A stretch of 64,000 bases of DNA. Origin: Kaistia terrae. Lineage in GTDB: Bacteria > Pseudomonadota > Alphaproteobacteria > Rhizobiales > Kaistiaceae. Positions 14,615-22,638 of this stretch are shown here, in pieces. How positions within the stretch are numbered: the stretch's first letter is position 1; each line of letters opens with the position of its first letter. A program made the position numbers and the translations under genes. A model generated the notes under the pieces. The model did not search any database, was not told the DNA's origin, and was given only the letters and a program-made list of their open reading frames with translations. The DNA lies in assembly GCF_026344005.1 (NCBI RefSeq), contig NZ_JAPKNH010000003.1, positions 496,001 to 560,000 of the forward strand. The letters are read 5' to 3'.

Positions 14615-16363
14615 TCAGAACAGCCCGCGAAACAGACCCGCATTCGTCTTGCCCAGCTCCAGAATCTCGTCGCCGCGACCGCTGATGACCGCCTTCGCCA
14701 TGTAGAGGGTGAAGCCCTTCATCTGCTCAAGCGTGATCTTCGGCGGCATGGAGAGTTCCGTCCGCGCCGTGACCGCGTCCAGCACGGCCGGGCCCGGATG
14801 CGCCAGCACGTCGCGTACACCGTTTTCCAGCTCGCCCGGATCGGTGACGCGGACGCCGTGCAGGCCGATGGCGCGCGCCATCGCGGCGAAGTCGGGATTG
14901 TCGAGCGCGACGCCGGTGTCGATGAAGCCGGCGGCCTTCATCTCCATCTCGACAAAACCGAGCGTGCCGTTGTTGATGATGATCACCTTCACCGGCAGCT
15001 TGAGCTGCCGCAGGCTGAGCAGTTCGCCCATCAGCATCGCCAGCCCGCCATCGCCGGACAGGGTCACGACCTGGCGTCCGGGAAAGGCAGCTTGCGCGCC
15101 GATCGCCTGCGGCAGCGCATTGGCCATCGAGCCGTGGTTGAACGAACCGATCAGCCGCCGCCTGCCATTCATCCGCAGATAGCGCGCCGCCCAGACGGTG
15201 GGTGTGCCGACATCGCAGGCGAACACCGCGTCCTCGCTGGCGAGTTCGCTGACGACGCGGGCGACATGCTGGGGATGCAGGATGCCGCTGCCCGGCTCGC
15301 CGGTGCTGAGATCGTCGAGCTTCTTGCGCGCCTCGGCATAATCCTCGCGCGCCGCCTTCAGGAAATCGCCGTTGCGATCGGCGGAAAGCAGCGGCAGCAG
15401 CGTGTCGAGCGTCATCGCCACATCGCCGACCAGGCCGATGTCGATGGCGGTACGACGGCCCAGATTTTCCGGCCGAAGATCGATCTGCGCGACCTTCGCC
15501 TTGGCCGGATAGAACTGGCGGTAGGGGAAATCGGTGCCGAGCATCAGCAGCATGTCGCAGCCCATCATGGCGTCGTAGCCGGAGGAGAAGCCGATCAGGC
15601 CGGTCATGCCGACATCATAGGGATTGTCGTATTCGACGACTTCCTTGCCGCCGAGCGCATGCACGATCGGCGCCTTCAGCATCTCGGCCAGCCGGACCAG
15701 CTGCGAATGCGCGCCCCGGCAGCCTCGCCCGGCGAGGATCGTGACCTTGCCCGCCGCATTGAGCATGGAGGCGAGCTTCTTCAGGCTTTCGGCGTCGGGA
15801 ACGATCGAGGCCGGCAGCGGCAGCAGCGCCACGCTGGACCGCGCCAGTTGCCCGCCGGCCGCCTGCAGCGCGACATCGCCGGGGATCGCCACCACCGAGA
15901 CGCCGCGATGCCCGACCGCCGCGCGAATGGCGGTATCCAGCGTGCGCGGCATCTGGTCGGGCGCGGAAATCGTCTCGCAATAGACGCTGCATTCCCGGAA
16001 CAGCGCCTCCGGCCGGGTCTCCTGGAAATAGTTGGAGCCGATCTCGGCGCTCGGGATCTGCGCGGCAATGGCAAGCACCGGAACCCGCGTGCGATTGCAA
16101 TCATAGAGGCCGTTGATCAGGTGCAGGTTGCCGGGACCACAGGAGCCGGCGCAGACGGCAAGCTTGCCGGTCAATTGCGCTTCGGCCCCGGCGGCGAAGG
16201 CGGCGGCTTCCTCATTGCGCATATGCACCCATTCGATCTTGCCGCGCCGCCGCAGGCTGTCGGTGATGCCGTTCAGGCTGTCGCCGACGACACCGTAGAT
16301 CCGTTCAACCCCGGCAAGGTGAAGGGTGTCGGCGAACAGGTCGGCGATCGTCGGGCTCGGCAT
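14615..16363 (-). CDS. poxB: PoxB-type thiamine-diphosphate-dependent pyruvate dehydrogenase/oxidase
   Basis: The 582-residue protein has the three-domain layout of thiamine-diphosphate enzymes. The N-terminal domain contains RIYGVVGDSLNGI and the activating Glu in RNEEAAAF. The central domain is followed by a C-terminal cofactor motif, GDGGLAML with a later NN. The GDSLNGITDSLRR segment is typical of PoxB, which oxidises pyruvate to acetate and CO2 with FAD and passes electrons to ubiquinone. Length is near the E. coli enzyme. I chose the ATG at 16363, eight bases after GGAG. An upstream in-frame start would add 48 unrelated residues. A broader class call (acetolactate synthase-like) is the alternative. 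Confidence 0.88.
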   Translation of the reverse strand: MPSPTIADLFADTLHLAGVERIYGVVGDSLNGITDSLRRRGKIEWVHMRNEEAAAFAAGAEAQLTGKLAVCAGSCGPGNLHLINGLYDCNRTRVPVLAIAAQIPSAEIGSNYFQETRPEALFRECSVYCETISAPDQMPRTLDTAIRAAVGHRGVSVVAIPGDVALQAAGGQLARSSVALLPLPASIVPDAESLKKLASMLNAAGKVTILAGRGCRGAHSQLVRLAEMLKAPIVHALGGKEVVEYDNPYDVGMTGLIGFSSGYDAMMGCDMLLMLGTDFPYRQFYPAKAKVAQIDLRPENLGRRTAIDIGLVGDVAMTLDTLLPLLSADRNGDFLKAAREDYAEARKKLDDLSTGEPGSGILHPQHVARVVSELASEDAVFACDVGTPTVWAARYLRMNGRRRLIGSFNHGSMANALPQAIGAQAAFPGRQVVTLSGDGGLAMLMGELLSLRQLKLPVKVIIINNGTLGFVEMEMKAAGFIDTGVALDNPDFAAMARAIGLHGVRVTDPGELENGVRDVLAHPGPAVLDAVTARTELSMPPKITLEQMKGFTLYMAKAVISGRGDEILELGKTNAGLFRGLF

Positions 16364-16794
16364 CGCTTGGCTCCATCGGTTCAAGGCGCGCGTCATGCGG
16401 ACGTCCGTCCACATCCTGGCCTCAGGATCGCCATTTGCGCCGCCCGCTTCAACCACCTGATTCGGAATGGGTCCGTGACGCCGAATGCGACGCTCGGGTT
16501 GCATCACCGGGACGCTGCACGAGGCGGCTTACCAGTTTCAGGCGGCTGCGCTAAGCTTGGCTTGGCCGGGGCCCGCCCTGCGACCGCGGCCACAGGGGAA
16601 CTCATGCATTCGAATTCGCTCGAATCGCGCCAAACCTTTGCAAAACAGGCGAAAAGCCAAGTGGCGCCTCGACTCCGAGCGACATCCAAGCTTCAAGAAT
16701 GCGTGCTAGCGTTGAAAGTAGACGGCTTATCATCAGGCCGGCCAGGGGGCCGCGCCGGGGCAACTGGGCGAAACTTCGCCGAGGGAGAAGAAGC
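16364..16794. other. Divergent intergenic region, no gene seen
   Basis: The 431 bases between poxB and the divergent ABC operon contain no supported gene. They include an inverted repeat, ATTCGA-attcgc-TCGAAT (16608-16625), which could be a regulator site. A promoter for either operon should lie here, but I could not assign one convincingly. Confidence 0.4.
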
Positions 16795-17898
16795 ATGAAG
16801 ACGAACTGGATGCGGATGTCGGTATCCGCGCTCGCCATCTGCGCGACGACCGGCGTGGCCTTCGGCCAGAGCATGGACGAACTGATCGCGGCCGCCAAGA
16901 AGGAAGGCCAGCTCACCACCATCGCGCTGCCGCATGACTGGTGCGGCTATGGCGCCCTGATCGAAGGCTTCAAGGCGAAGTACGGCATCGCCGTCAACGA
17001 ACTCAATCCGGACGCCGGCTCGGGCGACGAGATCGAGGCGATCAAGGCCAACAAGGGCAATACCGGCCCGCAGGCTCCCGACGTGATCGACGTCGGCCTC
17101 TCCTTCGGCCCGTCGGCCAAGGCCGAAGGCCTGCTGCAGCCCTACAAGGTCGCGACCTGGGACACGATCCCGGACGCCGCCAAGGATGCCGATGGCTATT
17201 GGTACGGCGACTATTACGGCGTGCTGTCGTTCCTGGTGAACACCGACATCGTCAAGAATGTGCCCCAGGATTGGTCGGACCTGCTCTCCGACGATCTCGC
17301 CAATTCGGTGGCGCTGGCCGGCGACCCGCGCGTTGCCAACCAGGCGATCCAGGGCGTATTCGCCGCCGGCCTTTCCGGCTCGAAGGGCGACATTGCCAAG
17401 GCGGGCGAAGAAGGCCTCAAGTTCTTCGCCGAGCTGAACAAGAAGGGCAATTTCGTCCCCGTCATCGGCAAGTCGGCGTCGCTGGCCCAGGGCTCGACCC
17501 CGGTCATCATCGCCTGGGACTATAACGCCCTCAGCTGGCGCGATATTCTCAAGGGCAACCCGGCCGCCGAAGTCGTCGTGCCGAAGACGGGCGTCGTCGC
17601 CGGCGTCTATGTCCAGGCGATCAGCGCCTTCGCGCCGCATCCGAACGCCGCCAAGCTGTGGATGGAATATCTCTATTCCGACGAAGGCCAGCTCGGTTGG
17701 CTGAAGGGCTATTGCCACCCGATCCGCTTCGACGATCTCGCCAAGAACGGCAAGATCCCGGCCGATCTGCTCGCCAAGCTGCCGCCGGCTGAATCCTATG
17801 CCAAGGCGGTGTTCCCGACCGTCGAGCAGCAGAATGCTTCGAAGGAAGTGATCAGCAAGCAGTGGGATTCGGTTGTCGGCGCGGAAGTCGCCAAGTAA
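16795..17898 (+). CDS. ABC importer periplasmic substrate-binding protein (iron/polyamine/phosphonate-like class)
   Basis: The 367-residue protein starts at an ATG after a GGGAG site and opens with a Sec signal peptide, cleaved probably near VAFG-Q at residues 21-25. The mature part resembles family 1 extracellular solute-binding proteins (Fe3+, spermidine/putrescine, 2-aminoethylphosphonate): AKKEGQLTTIALP, a PDVIDVGLSFG strand region and a C-terminal lobe with GYCHPIRFDD. It should capture a small solute for the two permeases and ATPase downstream. An intrinsic terminator follows within 40 bases, so this gene is probably made in excess over the membrane parts. The exact substrate cannot be told from sequence alone. 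Confidence 0.88.
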   Translation: MKTNWMRMSVSALAICATTGVAFGQSMDELIAAAKKEGQLTTIALPHDWCGYGALIEGFKAKYGIAVNELNPDAGSGDEIEAIKANKGNTGPQAPDVIDVGLSFGPSAKAEGLLQPYKVATWDTIPDAAKDADGYWYGDYYGVLSFLVNTDIVKNVPQDWSDLLSDDLANSVALAGDPRVANQAIQGVFAAGLSGSKGDIAKAGEEGLKFFAELNKKGNFVPVIGKSASLAQGSTPVIIAWDYNALSWRDILKGNPAAEVVVPKTGVVAGVYVQAISAFAPHPNAAKLWMEYLYSDEGQLGWLKGYCHPIRFDDLAKNGKIPADLLAKLPPAESYAKAVFPTVEQQNASKEVISKQWDSVVGAEVAK

Positions 17899-17936
17899 TC
17901 GCAAGACCACGGCCCAACCGGGCTGACGCGAGTCGG

Positions 17937-17966
17937 AAGAGCCTGGTCTTGACCAGGCTCTTTTTT
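17937..17966 (+). terminator. Intrinsic terminator inside the ABC operon
   Basis: AAGAGCCTGGTC (17937-17948) and GACCAGGCTCTT (17951-17962) form a perfect 12-bp stem with a 2-base nominal loop, running into a T-tract (17961-17966). It lies between the binding-protein gene and the permease genes and should cause partial termination. Confidence 0.85.
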
Positions 17967-18087
17967 AATCCCTTTGCCGGCTATGTCCGCAGGCTTGGCC
18001 AGCCGGCTTTATTTCTGCCCTGCCCTTGCCTCTTGTTGGGTGCGCCAGCATCCTGCACTCTGGAACAGCGGTCACCACAGGTAGCTT

Positions 18088-18972
18088 ATGGCTCAAACGA
18101 CAGTCGAGATCGCCCCTTCAAAGCCGCGCGCCTTGCCGCTGACCTGGCTCGGCGTCGTGCCTTTCATGATCTTCGCGCTGATGTTCCTGATCCTGCCGGC
18201 GGGCTATCTGATCATCGGCGCGTTCCAGACGCCGGATGGCAGCTTCACGCTGCAGAACATCGCCAATCTGAACCAGCCCACCATCATCAAGGCCTATCGG
18301 CTGAGCATTGCGATCAGCGCGGCCTCCGCCTTTGGCGGCGCCCTGCTCGGCTTCCTGCTCGCCTATGCGGTCGTGCTCGGCAATCTGCCGCGCTGGATCC
18401 GGCCGACGATGATGACCTTTTCCGGCGTCGCCTCGAATTTTGCCGGTGTGCCGCTCGCGTTCGCCTTTCTGGCGACGCTGGGGCGCTCGGGCCTGGTGAC
18501 GGCGCTGATCACCAGCATTTTCGGCATCAACATCTATCGCTATGGCTTCAACCTGCTGAGCTTTGCAGGCCTCACCATCACCTATCTGTATTTCCAGATC
18601 CCGCTGATGATCCTGATCATGACGCCGGCGATCGATGGGTTGAAGCGCGAATGGCGCGAGGCCTCGGCCATCCTTGGCGCCTCGACCTGGCAATACTGGC
18701 GGATGATCGCCTTCCCGATCCTGTGGCCGAGCCTGCTTGGCTCGTTCCTGCTGCTGTTCGCCAATGCCTTCGGCGCCATCGCCACGGCCTATGCGCTGAC
18801 CGGCTCGTCGCTCAACATCATCACCATCCTGCTGTTCGCGCAGATCCGTGGCGACGTGCTGCATGACCCGCATCTGGGCTATGCGCTGGCGCTCGGCATG
18901 ATCCTGATTACCGGCCTGTCGAACGGCGCCTATATCTGGCTCCGATCGCGTAGCGAGAGGTGGGTACGATAA
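18088..18972 (+). CDS. ABC importer permease, first subunit
   Basis: The 294-residue protein has about six hydrophobic segments and the cytoplasmic EAA loop of binding-protein-dependent permeases, visible as WREASAILGASTWQYWRMIAFP at roughly residues 188-209. It forms half of the membrane channel. The ATG follows AGGTAG. Its TAA stop shares a base with the next permease start (TAATG), giving coupled translation. Similarity is to PotB/FbpB-like permeases of the same class as the upstream binding protein. Confidence 0.9.
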   Translation: MAQTTVEIAPSKPRALPLTWLGVVPFMIFALMFLILPAGYLIIGAFQTPDGSFTLQNIANLNQPTIIKAYRLSIAISAASAFGGALLGFLLAYAVVLGNLPRWIRPTMMTFSGVASNFAGVPLAFAFLATLGRSGLVTALITSIFGINIYRYGFNLLSFAGLTITYLYFQIPLMILIMTPAIDGLKREWREASAILGASTWQYWRMIAFPILWPSLLGSFLLLFANAFGAIATAYALTGSSLNIITILLFAQIRGDVLHDPHLGYALALGMILITGLSNGAYIWLRSRSERWVR

Positions 18973-19754
18973 TGCGCGCCCGTATCGGTCCCTGGATCGC
19001 GATCATTGTCGGCATGATCTATTTTCTCGTGCCGCTGATCGCGACCTTCGAATTCTCGCTGCGCATGAAGCGGGGCGAATATTCCTTCGAAGCGTATCGC
19101 ATCGTGCTCGGCGATCCGAACTTCCAGGCGAGCTTCACCTATTCGGCGCTGATCGCGGTCGCCGCCATCATCTTCGGCGTGCTGCTGGTGGTGCCGACCG
19201 CCTATGTCGTGCAATTGAAGCTGCCGCGCCTGCGTCCGCTGGTCGAGTTCATCACGCTGCTTCCGCTGGTCATCCCGGCCATCGTGCTCGTGTTCGGCTA
19301 TCTCAGGATGTACAATTCCTCATCCTGGATCCCGCTGACCAATTCCGTGCGCGGCACCGACTTCCTGCTGACCTGCGCCTATGTCACGCTCGCCCTGCCC
19401 TACATGTACCGGGCGGTGGATACGGGTTTACGCGCCATTGATGTCCGCACGCTGACGGAGGCCGCCCAGAGCCTCGGCAGCTCCTGGCCGCGCATTTTGT
19501 TCCAGGTGATCCTGCCGAACGTCCGGGTCGCAGTCCTCTCGGGCGCGTTCCTGACCTTTGCGATCGTCATCGGCGAATTCACCATGGCCAGCCTTCTGAA
19601 CCGGCCGGCTTTCGGCCCCTATCTGCAGCTGATCGGCGCCAACCGCGCTTATGAGCCGGCAGCGCTTGCCATCATCGCCTTCATCATCACCTGGGCCTGC
19701 ATGGGCCTGATCCAGCTTTTCGGCGGCGGACGCCAGAACGCGGCGCGCCGCTGA
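18972..19754 (+). CDS. ABC importer permease, second subunit
   Basis: This 260-residue protein pairs with the first permease. It has multiple membrane segments, a first one at about residues 8-25, and the EAA-type loop containing LTEAAQSLGSSWPRILFQV near residues 160-178. The ATG at 18972 overlaps the preceding stop by one base. A GTG at 18960 is in frame but less favoured. It resembles PotC/FbpB-C-terminal-like permeases. The C-terminus is short and basic. Confidence 0.9.
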   Translation: MRARIGPWIAIIVGMIYFLVPLIATFEFSLRMKRGEYSFEAYRIVLGDPNFQASFTYSALIAVAAIIFGVLLVVPTAYVVQLKLPRLRPLVEFITLLPLVIPAIVLVFGYLRMYNSSSWIPLTNSVRGTDFLLTCAYVTLALPYMYRAVDTGLRAIDVRTLTEAAQSLGSSWPRILFQVILPNVRVAVLSGAFLTFAIVIGEFTMASLLNRPAFGPYLQLIGANRAYEPAALAIIAFIITWACMGLIQLFGGGRQNAARR

Positions 19755-19771
19755 AATTGGGACAACCAAGC

Positions 19772-20842
19772 ATGGCATTCCTGACGCTCGAAAGCCTGAC
19801 CAAGACTTTTGGCAACCAGACGACGATCCATGGCATCGATCTGGCCGTCGAGCGGGGCGAGTTCATCTCGTTCCTGGGGCCGAGCGGCTGTGGCAAGACG
19901 ACGACGCTGCGCATGATCGCCGGCTTCGAGACGCCGACCAGCGGCACGATCAAGATCGACGGCAAGGACGTCACCGATCTGCGCCCCAACCAGCGCAATA
20001 TCGGCATGGTGTTCCAGGCCTATGCGCTGTTCCCGAACATGACCGTCGCCGACAACATCGCCTTCGGCCTCAAGGTAGCGAAGAAGTCATCGGCCGAGAT
20101 CACGAAGCGGGTCAAGGAGATGCTGGAGCTGATCAAGCTGCCGGACGTCGGCGCCCGCTATCCCTACCAGCTCTCCGGCGGCCAGCAGCAGCGCGTGGCG
20201 CTGGCGCGTGCACTCGCCATCCAGCCGAAGATCCTGCTGCTGGACGAGCCGCTCTCCGCCCTCGACGCCAAGATCCGCATCTCGCTGCGCGAGGAAATCC
20301 GCGCGGTGCAGCGCGCGCTCGGCATCACGACAATCTACGTCACTCACGACCAGGAGGAAGCGCTCTCCATGTCGGACCGGATCTGCGTCATGAATGACGG
20401 CCGGATCGAGCAGCTGGGCACGCCCTTCGAGATCTACAATTATCCAACCACCCGCTTCGTCGCGTCCTTCGTCGGCACGCTCAACATCCTGAACGGCCAG
20501 GTGCTGGATTCGACCTCGGGCCGGCTCGGCATCGACGACCAGGAGATCTTCACGGCGCGAGAACTCGGCGGTGCCAGCACCGGCGACACGCTCTCCCTCG
20601 CGCTTCGCCCGGAGGCGCTGTCGATCGGCCATGCCAATGGCGGCAGCAACAATCTGAACGGCACCATCGACGAGGTGCATTTCCTCGGCTCGGTCGTCCG
20701 CATCCGCGTCCGCTTCGGCTCCAACATCGTCTCGCTCGACACTTTCAACCGCCCGCACAGCGCCCCGCCGGAGCGCGGCCAGCCGGTGACGGTCAACTTT
20801 ACGCGGGAAGACATCCTGGTGCTGGATCGCCCGGCGATCTAG
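19772..20842 (+). CDS. ABC importer ATP-binding subunit with TOBE-like domain
   Basis: The 356-residue ATPase has Walker A GPSGCGKT (36-43), a Q-loop at MVFQAYALFPNMTV, the LSGGQQQR signature, Walker B ILLLDEPLSALD and the switch His in VTHDQEEAL. After about residue 235 comes a TOBE-like regulatory region, as in PotA/FbpC-type importers. It powers the transporter encoded by the three preceding genes, 17 bases after the second permease. The start ATG at 19772 gives the canonical MAFLTLESLTKTF beginning. Nothing is missing. Substrate is undefined. Confidence 0.93.
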   Translation: MAFLTLESLTKTFGNQTTIHGIDLAVERGEFISFLGPSGCGKTTTLRMIAGFETPTSGTIKIDGKDVTDLRPNQRNIGMVFQAYALFPNMTVADNIAFGLKVAKKSSAEITKRVKEMLELIKLPDVGARYPYQLSGGQQQRVALARALAIQPKILLLDEPLSALDAKIRISLREEIRAVQRALGITTIYVTHDQEEALSMSDRICVMNDGRIEQLGTPFEIYNYPTTRFVASFVGTLNILNGQVLDSTSGRLGIDDQEIFTARELGGASTGDTLSLALRPEALSIGHANGGSNNLNGTIDEVHFLGSVVRIRVRFGSNIVSLDTFNRPHSAPPERGQPVTVNFTREDILVLDRPAI

Positions 20843-20961
20843 GACCGAGACCAATGGATGCGCGGTGCTGGCCTGCCGTGAGGCGGCGGGCGAGCGACTG
20901 CCCAAAGCCTCCGGGGCCTTCGCCCAAACATCTGAGCGTTCCAGCCTATCCCCCTGCACCG

Positions 20962-21100
20962 CCATCATCCTGAGGTGCTTCGCGCAGCGAAGCCTCGAAG
21001 GAGGCTCCAGCGGAGCCCTCCGATTTTATGGCAGGCACGGTAGAGCCTTGCCTGAACCCTCCTTCGAGGCCCGGCTTTGCCGGGCGCCTCAGGATGATGG
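20962..21100. repeat. 139-base palindromic intergenic repeat
   Basis: Outer arms CCATCATCCTGAGG (20962-20975) and CCTCAGGATGATGG (21087-21100) are perfect inverted repeats. Inner complementary blocks (CCTCGAAGGAGG near 20993 and CCTCCTTCGAGG near 21058) extend the fold. Similar CATCCTGAGG-bounded elements are, from memory, common in rhizobial genomes. No gene occupies 20843-21230. Confidence 0.75.
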
Positions 21101-21162
21101 TCGAGGTTTGGCAACGGCAGCGTGGGGGCTTGGTGCCGTGCTGCCACAACCGTAGCCGATCC

Positions 21163-21186
21163 CCCTCTCCCGCTTGCGGGAGAGGG
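21163..21186. repeat. Short hairpin repeat CCCTCTCCCGC
   Basis: CCCTCTCCCGC (21163-21173) pairs perfectly with GCGGGAGAGGG (21176-21186) around TT, followed by TTGGGGTGAGGG. This is a widespread proteobacterial intergenic repeat type. It may stop transcripts between the ABC operon and the converging GFA gene. Confidence 0.6.
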
Positions 21187-21230
21187 TTGGGGTGAGGGTC
21201 TTGCTTAGCCGCAAGAATGAGCAACCCGCC

Positions 21231-21650
21231 CTACCCGCTCGGCATTCCTTCGAACCGCGGCAGCGCGGGGTCCAGCCTGTCCCAGGGTTGGGCGCGGGCG
21301 CCGTAGGTGACGATCTGCGGATGGAACCGCGCCGGCTCGTCGAGGCTTGCCGCATGGACCGCGATCAGATCCGGCATGGCGACGAAGGTCAAATAGACCG
21401 GCGTCCCGCAGGTCGGGCAGAAGGCATGGACCTTCAGATTGCCGCTGTCGCCGGCGACCTGCCACTCGCTCGCCTCGCCGGTGATCGTCATTTCGGAGCG
21501 CTGGCCGAACGTCAGGTAGGAGCTGTGTCCCGTGCCGCTGCGCTGCTGGCAGTGGCGGCACTGGCAGTGCAGCTCGACAATCGGTTCGCTGCTGGTTTCA
21601 TAGCGGATCGCGCCGCACGCGCACCCGCCCGTATAAGACGTCGTCATCAT
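21231..21650 (-). CDS. GFA-family (glutathione-dependent formaldehyde-activating enzyme-like) protein
   Basis: The 139-residue protein carries the zinc cysteines of the GFA/CENP-V fold: GGCACGAI, CQCRHCQQRSG and, later, FCPTCGTPVY. The founding member condenses formaldehyde with glutathione, but most family members have unknown substrates. The start is one of two adjacent ATG codons (21650 or 21647) behind GGAG. It is the last gene of an operon with the SRPBCC protein and ArsR regulator upstream. A second GFA gene lies at 44645-45067. Confidence 0.88.
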   Translation of the reverse strand: MMTTSYTGGCACGAIRYETSSEPIVELHCQCRHCQQRSGTGHSSYLTFGQRSEMTITGEASEWQVAGDSGNLKVHAFCPTCGTPVYLTFVAMPDLIAVHAASLDEPARFHPQIVTYGARAQPWDRLDPALPRFEGMPSG

Positions 21651-21669
21651 CACGCTCCAATGCGAGGGA

Positions 21670-22134
21670 TCAGGCCGCTTTCGGCTTGGCGAAAACGTCA
21701 ATCGCGCGGCCGGTTTCCAGGAAGGACTTCAGGCTGGAAAGGACGACAGGCCAGCCCTGCGTGATGCCCTTCTCCATGCCACTGCCGGCTTCGAGTTCGT
21801 CATGGCTGACGGTCAGCCGAACCATGTCCTCATATTCCTCGATCGCGAAGGTCACCCGGCTGTAGCTTGCCGGATCGGCGGCCCGAGCCGGATCCGCCCA
21901 GCTGATCACGAGGCGGGTCGGCGGCGAGATCTCGAGGACCTTGCCGACCAGATCGACCCTGCGCTCGTCATTGGCGCGGACATGCTGCCAGTCCGAACCG
22001 GGCTTCCAGTCCGAGACGTTCTCGTGGCCCCAGTAGCGTCTAGCGATTTCCGGTTTGATGATCGCCTCGAACACCTTTTCCGGCGTCGAGACAATATAGG
22101 TCACATACACGAAGCTCGTCGTCTGTCTGGCCAT
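21670..22134 (-). CDS. SRPBCC/AHSA1-like domain protein
   Basis: This 154-residue protein has the START-like fold pattern of AHSA1-type proteins: VYVTYIVSTPEKVFEAI at the start, a central RLVISWADP strand and a long C-terminal helix region (GWPVVLSSLKSFLETG). Such proteins commonly pair with ArsR-type repressors, as here: its ATG is one base after the ArsR stop, behind GGGAG. The ligand is not known. It probably responds to, or handles, a small hydrophobic compound together with the GFA protein. Confidence 0.88.
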   Translation of the reverse strand: MARQTTSFVYVTYIVSTPEKVFEAIIKPEIARRYWGHENVSDWKPGSDWQHVRANDERRVDLVGKVLEISPPTRLVISWADPARAADPASYSRVTFAIEEYEDMVRLTVSHDELEAGSGMEKGITQGWPVVLSSLKSFLETGRAIDVFAKPKAA

Positions 22135-22135
22135 G

Positions 22136-22450
22136 TCACTCTCCCTCGAGTTCTTTCTTCAGATCATGCAGCAGGCTGAGCCGCTGCCTCTCGAACTTGC
22201 GCACCCATCGCTCGTAGACCTCGTGCAGCGGCACCGGATTGATGAAGTGCAGCTTCTCCCGGCCGCGCCGAACCGTGCTCACCAGATTGGCCGCTTCCAG
22301 AATTCCAAGGTGCTGGGTGGCGGATTGCCGGGTCATGTCGAGGTGCTCGCAAAGCTGGCCGAGCGTCTGCCCGTTCTGTTCGCAAAGAAGGTCAAGCAGC
22401 CTCCTGCGGGTCGGGTCGCCCAGTGCTTTGAAAACATCGTCGGCCTGCAT
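22136..22450 (-). CDS. ArsR-family transcriptional repressor
   Basis: The 104-residue protein is a winged helix-turn-helix of ArsR type: FKALGDPTRRRLLDLL, then the recognition region LDMTRQSATQHLGILEAANL and the wing VRRGREKLHF. It lacks a clear metal-site cysteine pair, so it probably senses something other than arsenic or uses partner proteins. The ATG at 22450 is preferred over an in-frame GTG at 22459. A perfect dyad lies in its promoter (22479-22498), consistent with autoregulation of the three-gene operon. Confidence 0.92.
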   Translation of the reverse strand: MQADDVFKALGDPTRRRLLDLLCEQNGQTLGQLCEHLDMTRQSATQHLGILEAANLVSTVRRGREKLHFINPVPLHEVYERWVRKFERQRLSLLHDLKKELEGE

Positions 22451-22473
22451 CGATCTCACTCATCTGGAAGAAC

Positions 22474-22503
22474 AGAATATGCAGGTAAATACCTGCATGT
22501 CAA
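22474..22503 (-). promoter_or_regulatory. Promoter and perfect operator dyad of the ArsR operon
   Basis: On the minus strand TTGACA (22503-22498) is followed at 16-18 bases by weak -10 options such as TATTCT or CATATT. The perfect dyad ATGCAGGTA-AA-TACCTGCAT (22479-22498) fills the spacer. A bound ArsR dimer here would block RNA polymerase. Confidence 0.75.
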
Positions 22504-22591
22504 ATGACGGTAGCCCAGTCGGCATTCATTGCTGTTCCGGGTAACGGTGCGCTAACGGCCCGCTAACGCGTAAACCCCTCTCCGAAACGAA

Positions 22592-22615
22592 AACGGGCGC
22601 CCGAAGGCGCCCGTT
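22592..22615 (-). terminator. Intrinsic terminator of the aldehyde dehydrogenase operon
   Basis: AACGGGCGCC (22592-22601) and GGCGCCCGTT (22606-22615) form a 10-bp stem. On the minus strand the stem continues into TTTTCGTTT. It lies 24 bases after the dehydrogenase stop. Confidence 0.75.
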
Positions 22616-22638
22616 CCGAAGTCATTGGCGACAGCCGA

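Noticed and set aside
14399-16798. Very long open frame opposite poxB on the plus strand (799 codons)
   Set aside because: Its translation is low-complexity Arg/His/Asp/Gly-rich antisense of a clear thiamine-diphosphate enzyme; GC-rich codons leave the opposite frame open.
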